Below are positions 32,033 through 41,816 of a stretch of DNA of 64,000 nucleotides, piece after piece; positions within the stretch are counted from its first letter, which is position 1; each line of letters starts with the position of its first letter. This stretch comes from Kitagawia praeruptora. Lineage: Eukaryota > Streptophyta > Magnoliopsida > Apiales > Apiaceae. The position numbers and the translations under genes are program-made. The stretch is from NCBI GenBank assembly GCA_037693485.1, contig CM075346.1:59205001-59269000 (forward strand), written 5' to 3'. Below the pieces are notes generated by a model, which worked only from the letters and a program-made list of their open reading frames with translations, was not told the DNA's origin and ran no database searches.

Positions 32033-33886
32033 TGTTAGTTACAGAGGCATGCCTGTATACATCTAATAACAAGCCTAATTGTTTGTAATGCTTTGCATTA
32101 CTTACATGACCTCTTAACTGAGGGAACCTCTAGTTGTAGAGTTTCTGCTTGTATTGTACTTGTAGTAGGCATCAAATCCTAGTTGTGTAACTATACTTAT
32201 AGAGTCTAGAATAATGCTTGAAAGAAGTTCCAAGGTTCATGCCTCAAGCAAGAAGATAAAGACTGTCAAATAATCACAGTTGGGATTTGAAGAAATGAAG
32301 TTTTTGCCTAAGTACCAATTCGAGAAGTATATTTGTCTATTCTATAAGTCTAGCATTCGAGAAGTTAGGGATTCGATATCTCAAGACACTATTCGATATC
32401 TCTGAATACACTGTTCGATATCTCATTCGATATCTCAGAGATTCAATATGTCTATGTACTCTATTCGAGAACTCAGGAAGTCAACAAGTCAAAGTAGTAT
32501 TCGAGTTCTCAAGGAGTCAACAAGTCAAAGTTCCATTCGATATCTCAAAGACTCAGAAAGCTATTCGATATCTCAAGGATTCGACAAGTCAAGTGTTCTA
32601 TTCGACAACTCAAGGAATCCTGAAGAAAAGAGCTATTCGAGAAGTAATTCGATATGTCAATATAACAATGTTCGAGAACTCAGAGTTATCAATCAAGTCA
32701 ATTCTAGTTCTCGAATCAACTACTTAGTCACTTCTCGAATACATTCTTGGAGACAAAATACTGAAGAAATTGTACAAGTCAGAAACCTGCAACAAGCTAA
32801 TGCACTTTATGGACCACAATCTGTAACGTGCTCTGGAAAGCCTACAAGGAAGCTTGGAGAGATATAGAAGAGACAAGGGGCTAAAGAAGTGGATCTGAAC
32901 AGGCTTTGCAAAGTCAAATCTGTAACCGTTTGGACACTTTTTTTTTTTGCTAATTAAAATTTATACCACAAGCAAAAGATTACAATTCTAGGGGCATACC
33001 CCGCGATTAGTAACAATCTGCCTAGCGGAACAACAAAGAAAAAACATCAAACACAAAGGACATAAAATCAGTAAGTCACCTTACTGTCAACATAACAACA
33101 AAATTAAGCTAAAAATTATTCTGGCGCCTTAAACGACCTAAATTTGAGACTAGGCACATGTCTCACAAAGCCCATATTAATGAGAAGTAGCAGATAAACC
33201 ATGTAGTAATACAGCCACAAGCCGGCAAAAACATCCATATGGCATCCATCAACCTGAGAGTTGGCCTTCAAAAAAGCACCACCGGCTAACTTTTTATTAG
33301 AAGAACCAGCCCCGGCTGATTAAAAAAACCCATATGACAGCCCTCTACATGCATCACCGCCAACATCAAACTGCTAGTTTTGATAACTTGCACACGAATA
33401 GGGCTCGCATCCCCTATCCCATCATCAATTATATGGTCATTCTCTCTATTACTCTGAACAGACAATATCATTTGGATGCACTTCTTTAGCCCCTTGTTAC
33501 TCAAAAAGGATAGACAGACTAGAAAGTAATTTGTTCAGCTACCTTATTTGTAGTAAGTAGGGTGTATCCATGTTCTATAAGGATACAGCCTCACTTCCTT
33601 AGTCAATTAACTTTGTAACTTTGTGAGTCAAGTTTTTCATACACTGTAAGCTGTATCTCTCTGAGAAAAATGAAGCTGAGAATACTATCATTTGTATTCA
33701 CAGATTGTAGCAACCTTTATCTAATAATACATTAGATTAAAGTGATATTGTGTCTTGTGTTATTCTTTATCTGCACCTTCTATCTTACACACACAAACAC
33801 TCTTGCTACATAGACTCTAGCCAAAGAAAAGTTCAAGAATCCATTCTCCCCCCTCTGTATTCTTTTATCGTATTCAATACTCAACA
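32033..33886 (+). repeat. Second (3') LTR of element C, interrupted by a LINE-like insertion
   Basis: It matches 19177-20472 from TGTTAGTTACAG to AATACTCAACA, except for about 559 extra bases at 32940-33498. Without them it is about 1,295 bp. By eye I see about 15 substitutions against the 5' LTR, for example CGATAAG/CTATAAG, AGTGTTCG/AATGTTCG and AACGAAG/ATGAAG. The motif array is retained at 32318-32741. Confidence 0.9.
32940..33498 (-). mobile_element. LINE-like (poly-A tailed) fragment inside the C 3' LTR
   Basis: Absent from the 5' LTR, which reads straight through (GGACACTTACTCAAAAAGG). The insert begins with a run of T, so on the minus strand it ends ...TTAATTAGC plus poly(A), as expected of a 5'-truncated LINE or a retrocopied 3' UTR. 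I see no convincing target duplication beyond a couple of bases. The minus-strand ORF of about 70 codons near its right end (33286-33504) is not clearly real. Confidence 0.6.
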
Positions 33887-33888
33887 AG

Positions 33889-33905
33889 TGGTATCAGAGC
33901 GGGCT
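33889..33905 (+). other. Second primer binding site in element C
   Basis: TGGTATCAGAGCGGGCT, identical to the one at 20475, follows the second LTR and starts a truncated second copy of the element body. Confidence 0.88.
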
Positions 33906-33931
33906 GTTTATTCAAAAATAGAAAAACGATC

Positions 33932-34489
33932 ATGAGTTCGAATACACCAAAGACTACAGGAACGGTGAAGGTCCCTAAGTTTGACAAAGAGAATTACAAC
34001 CTCTGGAAGATAAAGATGATGTTGTTCATTAAAGCCTCTCATCCTTTGTATCCTGAGATTCTCAAGAATGGTCCTTTTGTTCCACAACAAGAGATACCAG
34101 AGAAGACTGTTGGAACCACAACTATCCCAAGATCTTATGAGGCCAAGGATCCATCAAAATGGACAGAATCAGAAAGGGAGAAGGTTGCTCTTGACAGCCA
34201 CCTCATGTTGCTTATCATTGATTCCATGGACATGTCAATGTTTGCAAACATTGCATCATGTACTTCTGCCAAAGAAATGTGGGATAACATTTAGGTGTTG
34301 TGTGAAGGAACTGATGAGGTTAAGGAGAACAAGAAACAGATACTGGTCACACAGTATGAGGCTTTCATGGCACAGCCCAAGGAAAGCATTACTGAGATGT
34401 TTGAGAGATTTCACAAGCTAGTTACTGAGTTGAAGATGAATGGCAAGGTTTACAGTACCAAGGAGTTAAACATGAAGTTTCTGCTATCC
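33932..34489 (+). pseudogene. gag: Truncated second gag copy of element C
   Basis: It repeats 20518-21077 with no amino-acid difference that I can find, including the same internal TAG (34292-34294 versus 20878-20880). It is cut at TATCCTC and joined to the middle of an LTR (CTGAGAAAAACGAAG) with a three-base overlap CTC. Confidence 0.9.
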
Positions 34490-34720
34490 TCTGAGAAAAA
34501 CGAAGCTGAGAATACTATCATTTGTATTCACAGATTGTAGCAACCTTTATCTAATAATACATTAGATTAAAGTGATATTGTGTCTTGTGTTATTCTTTAT
34601 CCGCACCTTCTATCTTGCACACACAAACACTCTTGCTACATAGACTCTAGCCAAAGAAAAGTTCAAGAATCCATTCACCCCCCCCCCTCTGTATTCTTTT
34701 ATCGTATTCAATACTCAACA
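34490..34720 (+). repeat. Third LTR fragment of element C (3' 231 bp)
   Basis: It corresponds to 20246-20472 and ends with the same AATACTCAACA. It carries private variants (ATCCGCACC, CTTGCACAC, CATTCACCC) and keeps AAAAACGAAG like the first LTR, so it is a separate LTR copy. D's gag resumes immediately after it. Confidence 0.88.
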
Positions 34721-34725
34721 TATAC
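34721..34725 (+). repeat. Right target-site duplication of element C
   Basis: TATAC, pairing with TATAT at 19172-19176. Confidence 0.8.
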
Positions 34726-36959
34726 TCTATGGGAAGTAAAGATGTTGCATCATCTGGAAGCAACAGATCCTGATTATCTTGATAGAATCAGAGATGGACC
34801 TTTTGTTCCAACAAAGATAGTTGGACAAGCAACTGTTGATGGTGTGGTTGTTCCAGAACATACAGCAGAGAAGCCAAAATCTGAGTGGTCAGATAAGGAC
34901 AAGGAGAATGTTCTTAAAGATGCTAAAGTGAGAAACATATTATTCAACAGTCTTGATTCTATTCTCACTAACTATGTTCTCTCTTGTAAAACTGCTAAGG
35001 ATATATGGGACAATCTTAAGGTTCACTGTGAAGGAACTAAGCCTGTCAGGAAGAATATGAGGACACTACTTATACAACAGTATGAGTACTTTGAATCCAA
35101 GTCTGGTGAGTCTCTTACTGATACCTTTGATAGGTTTACAAAACTCATCAATGAGATGGCCATGCATGGTAAATATTATGACTTGGAGGATATGAATACA
35201 AAGTTCATGAAAGCTTTGCCTGATTTCTACAATGAGAAGATATCAGCGATTGAGGAAGCTAATGATCTGGATGAGATATCATTAGAGGCAGTATATGGAA
35301 AACTGAGAGCTTATGAACTTGACAAGCAGCAGAAGAAGAGCATGAGTGAAGGAAAGATGAAAACTGTAGCACTTACTGCTCAATCTGAATTAAAGAAGCT
35401 TCCGGAAGAACTACATGAAGAGATTGTTGTAAAGAACTCAATGAAGAAGAAAAGCAAAGGAAGTTCTGAGTCAGAGACTACTGATATAGACTCTAACAAC
35501 AATGATTCTAAATCTGAGATGCAGGAACTCTTTGCTATGTTTGCTAAAGCTTTCAGGAAAGGAAGATTCAACATGAGAAGATTTAGCAAAGGACCTTTTC
35601 AAAAGAAGGAGGAGAAGAAGAGTGACAAAGGCAAAAGTACAATTGTTAAGCTTGATAAGGCCAAGATCAAGTGCTTTAATTGCAGTGAGCTTGGACACTT
35701 TGCTAGTGAGTGTAAGAAGCCTAGGAATTCAGGAAAGGGTAATGCACTTATGGGTCACACAGAAGGATTGGGCTGATTCCAGTGATTCTGAAGATGAATT
35801 GGATTATGACAACATTGTACTGATGGCAAATGTTTCAGATAAACCTGGATCTCCAAAGAAAACTTCTCCATCCTCTGTTAAGGTATCACTTCACTCTCTT
35901 GATTCATTTGATAACTTAAATTCTGATGAAATTAGATCTATCCATGCTGAGTTTAAGAATCTTATGACTAATTTTAGAATTCTTACTTGTGAAAGAGATG
36001 AACTTAAGGTTAAGAATGATAAATTAGTTGATAGAAATAATTTTCTTGAATCTGAGTTAATTCAAATGGAAGAATACAAGTTAAGTTCTGATAAAGCTAA
36101 GCATGATTATGGTGTTATTCTTGAGGCTTATGACTATGTCAGAAAAGAACTAGAGGAAGAGAGAGATGTGATTAAGACCATTAACATTTCTGGTAAAAAG
36201 ACACAAGAAATCATTGAAAATGGAATTCGTGGTAAGGTTAATGGTTTAGGTTTTGATAAGGCTAGACAAGAAGAAAAAGTAGCTATTGTCAATGATGATA
36301 GTAAAGTAGAAACTAGCACATCTAAATCTAAAGGTAAGAAAATTGTTTCTGAACCTAATCATGTTAAATTTGTTGATTCAAAAGGTACCCCTGTTGTACA
36401 CAAAAGGATTAACAATAGTAATTCAGATGAGATAGTGTTAGAGAAACCTAAGAATGTAAACATAGGGTTTCTGTCTAAGTCTCAGTTGAAACAGAGATTA
36501 GATGGTCTTTTAGAGTCTAGCAAGATCAAGAGAAATAGGAATGGAAAAGAAGGTATTAACAAACAGAATAATTACAAGAATGTACCTGATGCACCTAGGA
36601 AAAAATGCTATAAGTGTGGAAATCATAATCATTTGGCCCTAGACTGTAATCAAAAACCTTCTTGGAAAACTTAGTCCAGATTCCCCAAGACTCAGAAAAT
36701 TCAATACCAACCACAAAAAGCTTGTTATCATTGTGGTAGTTTACTTCATTCCATTTACATGTGTAGAGAATATCATGAACTGTATTATGACTATTATTCT
36801 TTGAAATCTGAAACTCCTAGTCACAAACAGTTTGTGAAATCAGAGTCTAAAGTTGACTCTACAACAGGTAAAGTAAAGGCAAAATTCTCAAAGCCTATTG
36901 TTTCTAAATCTAGTAAGAAAGGATCCAATCAAAGTTGGGTCCTAAAAAATTCTAACTAG
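34721..36959 (+). pseudogene. gag: Gag of element D (after the C insertion), frameshift plus nonsense
   Basis: It continues the gag begun at 19118 with Tyr-Thr-Leu-Trp-Glu-Val-Lys. It covers the UBN2-type Gag domain to about 35350, a Lys/Glu/Ser-rich region, zinc knuckle 1 (Cys-Phe-Asn-Cys-x4-His-x4-Cys, about 35672-35714), an acidic and coiled region, knuckle 2 (Cys-Tyr-Lys-Cys ... His ... Cys, about 36607-36648) and knuckle 3 (Cys-Tyr-His-Cys ... His ... Cys, about 36721-36762). Lesions relative to E: one extra G near 35753 shifts the frame, and TAG at 36672-36674 replaces Glu. The natural stop is at 36957-36959. Confidence 0.92.
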
Positions 36960-36976
36960 TTACTTTTTGTTTGCAG

Positions 36977-39900
36977 GGCACAGGAAAGAAGCATTCAATT
37001 ATCTTGGACAGTGGATGCTCTGGACATATGACTGGAAAGAAGTCCCTGCTTACAAAGTTTGAGAGGAAAGCTGGCCCAGTAATATCCTTTGGAGATGGCA
37101 ACAAAGGAGAAACTCTGGGATATGGCTCAATTGTTTTGGGGAATGTCATCATAGAAAATGTAGCACTGGTTGAAGGCTTGAAACATACTCTTTTAAGCAT
37201 AAGTCAACTGGGTGATAAAGGTTACAAATCAATCTTTGACAGAGAAGGATGCAAAATCTTGAATATGCAGAATGGAGACATTGTTCTAACTGGTCAAAGA
37301 CATGGTAACATATATGAAGCCAGCTTAAGTGATACATCTAAAGGAATTGTTAGATGTCTCTACAGCAAAGCAACAAGTGATGAAAGCTGGAATTAGCACA
37401 AGAAGCTCTCACATCTTAACTTCAAGAAGCTTAATCAACTTGTTAAGCACAATCTGGTGAGAGGCCTACCTCAGGCAAATTATGTGCAAGATGGACTTTG
37501 TGATGCATGTCAGCTTGGAAAGAAAAGAAGAACCACTTTCAAGAGCAAGACTGAGAATTCAAATATTACTGAACCATTTCACATGCTACATCTTGATCTG
37601 TTTGGTCCAGTAAACATTATGTCTATCAGCAAGAAAAGATTTGCTCTAGTGATAGTGGATGATTTCACAAGGTTCACATAGGTGTTCTTTCTACACAAGA
37701 AGGATGAAGCTCCTCAGCAAATTATTGAACTTGTCAAGAATATTCAGAATAACTCTGAGTACAAAGTCAAAGTACTTAGGAGTGACAATGGTACAGAATT
37801 CAAGAATTCTACAATGAAGGGGTTTTATGCAGACAATTGAATCACTCAACAGTTTTTTGCACCTGGTACACCTCAATAGAATGGTGTAGTGGAAAGAAAG
37901 AACAGGACTCTCATAGAGGCAGCAAGAACCATGCTTGCAGATGCAAAACTTCCAACCTACTTTTGGGCAGAAGCTATTAACACTGCATGTTTCACTCAAA
38001 ACTGTACCTTGGTAAATAGTCATGGAAAAACTCCCTATGAGATGATCAAAGGAAAGAAACCAAGTGTGAAATATTTTCACATCTTTGGATGCAATTGCTA
38101 TGTCCTAAAAGTTCATCCAGAACAACTTGGAAAGTTTGAAGCCAAATCGGATGAAGCAATCTTTCTAGGATATTCAGCATCTAAGGCCTTCAAAGTTTAT
38201 AATCTCAGAACTCACATTGTTATGGAATCAATTCATGTTGCATTTGATGATAAGAAATTTGGAATTCTGCAAACTGATGAAAGCCATGACAAATTGGAAT
38301 TTGAAAATCTGAAGAATTCTGAGATACTCTCCAGTGATGATGAAGGTTCTCCAGAAGGAATTTCTATTGCTTCTCAAAGGAATGCTACTGTTGAGGGGGA
38401 GCAAATAAATCAAAGAGAACACAGTGATCTTCAGGAGCAGACTAGCTATTCAGAGTCTACTCCATCAGGAACTGATTTTTCAGAGTCTACTCCATTAGGA
38501 ACTGATTTTTCAGAGTCTACTTCATTAGGAAAGATCAGTAACTAGCAGCAATATGGAATCTACTGATTCTATTGATCAAAGGGGAGTTATTGAAGGCAGA
38601 GAGAATTCTTCTACAAGAGATACCACTAACTTAGGGGGAGAATCTAGCAGAGTCAACCTACCACCTGTTAGAAAATGGACAAAGGATCATACTGAAGATT
38701 TGATTATTGGTGATCCAAATAGTGGTGTTCGAACTAGAAGATCAATTCGAAATAAATGCTTGTATAGTTGTTTTCTCTCAAAGAATGAACCTAAGAAGGT
38801 TGAAGAAGCCTTACAGGATCCTGATTGGGTAATTGCAATGCAGGAGGAGTTAAATGAGTTTGAGAGAAACAAAGTCTGGAAACTGGTACCAAGACCTAAA
38901 GATAGATCTATTGTTGGTGCAAAATGGGTTTTCAGAAACAAGCTAGATGAATCTGGTATGATTGTAAGAAACAAAGCAAGACTGGTGGCCAAGGGTTATT
39001 CTCAGGAAGAAGGCATTGATTATGATGAGACCTTTGCACCTGTAGCAAGATTGGAAGCAATCAGAATGTTTCTTGCATTTGCAGCTCATTCAAAATTCAA
39101 GGTATACCAGATGGACGTAAAGAGTGCTTTTCTAAATGGCAAACTTGATGAGGAAGTGTATGTGGAACAGCCACCTGGATTTGTTGATCCAAAATTTCCA
39201 AATCATGTCTACAAACTTGACAAGGCACTCTATGGACTAAAGCAGGCACCAAGAGCATGGTATGAGACTTTGTCTAAATTTCTTCTTGAAAATGGCTTCA
39301 CAAGAGGTACAATTGACAAAACTCTATTCTTTAGAAAGATAAAAGGTGAATTGCTTTTAGTTCAAGTTTATGTTGATGATATTATTTTTGGTTCTACTAA
39401 TGAAAAGTTGTGTGCTAAGTTTAGCAAGCTTATGTAGTCTAAATATCAGATGAGCATGATGGGTGAATTAAATTATTTCTTAGGCTTGCAGGTCAAACAG
39501 ATTGAGACTGGTATTTTCATTAATCAGTCAAAGTATATCAAAGATCTTTTAAGAAGATTTGACTTTCAAGACTGTGCAGTTGCAAAAACACCCATGGCAA
39601 CAGCCACTAAACTAGACTCTGATCCTAATTAAGGGAAAGAGTGTGGATAATACTAGTTATAGAGGCATGATAGGCTCATTGTTATATCTAACTGCAAGTA
39701 GGCCAGATATAATGTTTTCTACATGTTTATGTGCTAGATTCCAAAGTGATCCTAAGGAATCTCATTTCATTGCTGTGAAGAGAATTTTTAGATATCTTAA
39801 AGGAACTCCAAATCTTGGTTTGTGGTACCCTAGAGAATCTGATTTCTTCCTAATTGGCTATTCAGACTCTGATTATGCAGGGTGTAAGATAGACAGGAAA

Positions 39901-40313
39901 ATCACTACAGGTACATGTCAATTCTTGGGAAATAGATTGATTTCTTGGGCAAGCAAGAAGCAACAATCTGTTTCAACCTCAACTGCAGATGCTGAGTACA
40001 TAGCAGCAGGCAGTTGTTGTGCACAGCTCCTTTGGATAAGAAATCAGTTGATGGATTATGGTATGACACTTAGTAATATTCCTATGTTTTGTGATAATAC
40101 TAGTGCTATCAAAATTGCAGAAAATCCAGTTCAACATTCAAGGACTAAGCACATTGATGTCAGGTATCATTTTATTAGAGAACATATTGAGAATGGTACT
40201 GTGGAACTTCATTTTGTTCCTAATGACAAACAGCTTGCAGATATTCTAACTAAACCACTTGATGAAACTACATTCAGTAGATTAATAAGTGAGTTAGGAA
40301 TGTTAAATTTCTA
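36977..40313 (+). pseudogene. pol: Pol polyprotein of element D, multiple stops and two frameshifts
   Basis: Protease Asp-Ser-Gly-Cys-Ser-Gly-His-Met-Thr-Gly lies near 37008. Integrase zinc and core domains span 37385-37920, RT has Tyr-Val-Asp-Asp at 39369-39380, and RNase H ends at 40313. Compared with the intact copy in E, stops are TAG 37394 (Trp), TAG 37679 (Trp), TGA 37838 (Gly), TAG 37877 (Gln) and TAG 39435 (Gln). Frameshifts are near 38540 (in the integrase-RT linker, beside a short repeated segment encoding Ser-Glu-Ser-Thr) and near 39628. The frame starts after the acceptor-like CAG at 36974-36976; upstream of it the pol frame is closed by TAA at 36953-36955. Confidence 0.94.
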
Positions 40314-40870
40314 GATCTTTAACATCTGCAAAAGTAGCAAGGTATGTTGTTTTTAGCTTATAGACTTGATATTCTTGTCAGGATCTATATTTGATTGTTA
40401 AATGCTTTAGCTATAACACTTTGCCTTGATAAATTTCAGTATGATATACTTGTTAATAATCATCAGGATTAGATTTGTATCAGAATGCTGACGTCATCAG
40501 TATTGTGTCAGTATCAGGATTATGAAAATTGTTTCAGATCCTGACGTTTAGTTTTTGTAGTAATCTAATTATGTGATGTGTTAAGTCTATGCTAGCAAGT
40601 TTTAATATTTGCATACTGATAATTTATACATCATTCTATAATCAGAAGACAAGTAGATAACAAGAAATTGTATTTTCATTAATTGAACGCATTACATACA
40701 TGGAAATGAAATACAACATCTTTTTGTCTAACTTCTACTTATAATCCTGTACTTGTCTAATAATATGGATTCTGAGATACAGGACAAGGAGCATCAAGAA
40801 ATCCATCAGGGGATTTGAACAGCCTCGTCTATTCTTGGATTCCTTGTCTGGGCGACTTGAATGAGAGTAG
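40314..40870 (+). other. Spacer of element D after pol, with CATCAGGATT motifs
   Basis: Non-coding. The family motif occurs as TCATCAGGATTA (40460), TATCAGGATTAT (40512) and variants at 40479, 40494 and 40535. TGACGTCA, a perfect palindrome of the type bound by plant bZIP/TGA factors, is at 40489-40496 and also present in E. On the minus strand the 3' flank of the antisense ORF includes ATTAATGAAAATAC near 40683. Confidence 0.6.
40489..40496. promoter_or_regulatory. TGACGTCA palindrome (bZIP/CRE-type) in D spacer
   Basis: A perfect 8-base palindrome embedded between motif copies. The same palindrome is kept in E at 58046-58053. This type of site is bound by plant TGA/bZIP factors; binding here is inference. 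Confidence 0.45.
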
Positions 40871-41140
40871 CTAACTTAAATGTATAGCATCCCCATCAAG
40901 ATCAACCTCAGACCCTCGGCCAAATTCTTCATCCTCAAGTTTTGAGGAGGTTAGGGGAAGATTGTATCCAACAGATGGATATTCTAGGAGAAACCTATGG
41001 ATATTATCTGAAACTACTTCATTCATAATTGGTTCGATGAGAAAAATTGTCTCTTCAAAGAGATGATCAAGAACAGGATGTTCATCGATTGTGAAAAACC
41101 TAAAGAATGGGTTTGAATGGAATTTTGGTTTGAGAATCAT
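40871..41140 (-). CDS. Antisense small ORF (89 codons) in the spacer of element D
   Basis: Intact ATG-to-stop frame on the strand opposite to D. E has the same-length ORF at 57414-57683 (also opposite to its element), with about 18 substitutions and no indel or stop. The protein has a short hydrophobic/Phe-rich N-terminus, Asp-Glu-His-Pro-Val-Leu-Asp-His-Leu-Phe near residue 19, and an acidic C-terminus. A TATA box (TATAAAAG) lies on the minus strand at 41204-41197, 57 bases before the ATG, and an AATGAAAAT poly(A)-like signal lies downstream. It looks like a small independent transcription unit carried by the element. Function unknown. Confidence 0.62.
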   Translation of the reverse strand: MILKPKFHSNPFFRFFTIDEHPVLDHLFEETIFLIEPIMNEVVSDNIHRFLLEYPSVGYNLPLTSSKLEDEEFGRGSEVDLDGDAIHLS

Positions 41141-41816
41141 TGTTGAGAAGAAAAGAAATTGAAAGGGTTATGGAGAATGGCATAAGACGTCTGTTTCTTT
41201 TATAGAAAGACGTGAGAAGCTAAACAGTCACTTGGAATTTTTAATGAAGTAAGATGCTAATTATTGCGTGTGACTGTATTTCTTGTTTTCAAGAAATGTC
41301 GAATATAACTAACCAGTTGATTTTGTTCAGATTAATTGTTTATTCTTTTTTAGATAAAAGAAAGATGCCACGTGGAAACTCCATATTAAGTCTCTGGAAT
41401 CAGGATGATATTGATCAGGATTTCAAGTGTGACCATCAGGATTTGAGAATTATTATTATTTTTAAATCACATTGCTTTTTGTGATTATTTTGATGAGAGG
41501 CCACAACAGGAAAATGAAGCTGATCAGTATTGATTTTTTTATCTTGATAATACCATGATTTATTTCATGAAAATCAATTTTGGATTTTATTTTCCAAAAA
41601 TTGTGGGTAACCGCACTTTTCAAGGACTGACACCTATCAATCTACGTGTCGACATGGGATAGTGGTCTGAAAGATTTGTGAAATATATTTATTTTGAAAC
41701 TCTAATCATGTAATTGCTTTCTCTAATTTCACATTCTCTAAAGCAAAAACACTCTCGAGTTTTCAAAATCACTAATCAATTTCAAGATTTTTCAAGTTCT
41801 TTTCAGATCAAAATCA
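41141..41816 (+). other. Spacer of element D between antisense ORF and accessory ORF
   Basis: It contains the divergent upstream regions of the antisense ORF (TATAAAAG on minus at 41197-41204) and the accessory ORF. Motif copies AATCAGGATGAT (41398), GATCAGGATTT (41413) and CATCAGGATTT (41433) sit between the two, plus TGATCAGTATT at 41520. No sense ORF is supported. Confidence 0.55.
41197..41204 (-). promoter_or_regulatory. TATA box of the antisense ORF in element D
   Basis: TATAAAAG on the minus strand, 57 bases from the ATG at 41140. The equivalent in E is the weaker TTTAAAAG near 57355-57362. Confidence 0.5.

Larger units (their letters stand above)
19177..34720 (+). mobile_element. Element C: Ty1/copia Sirevirus-like, ~15.5 kb, three-LTR tandem form
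   Basis: Order: LTR (19177-20472), PBS, gag, pol, spacer with motif cluster, giant accessory ORF, polypurine tract, LTR (32033-33886, interrupted by a LINE-like piece), second PBS, truncated second gag (to about 34489) and a 3' LTR fragment (34490-34720). Target duplications flank the outermost ends, so the whole tandem sits at one insertion site. The LTRs differ by roughly 15 substitutions over 1.29 kb by my eye count, so the insertion is fairly recent. Gag has three in-frame stops and pol one. The accessory ORF has two stops and a late frameshift. Confidence 0.9.

Noticed and set aside
33286..33504. Minus-strand ORF of 72 codons in the LINE-like fragment
   Set aside because: Crosses the insertion boundary into LTR sequence and has no recognisable domain.
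34580..34720. Start of the D gag frame in the LTR fragment of C
   Set aside because: The frame is fused by chance across the insertion point. D's true gag start is at 19118.
36941..36959. Possible -1 frameshift heptamer A-AAA-AAT before the gag stop of D and E
   Set aside because: A -1 slip there meets TAA at 36953-36955 at once, so it cannot lead into pol. The junction is better explained by the acceptor-like site.
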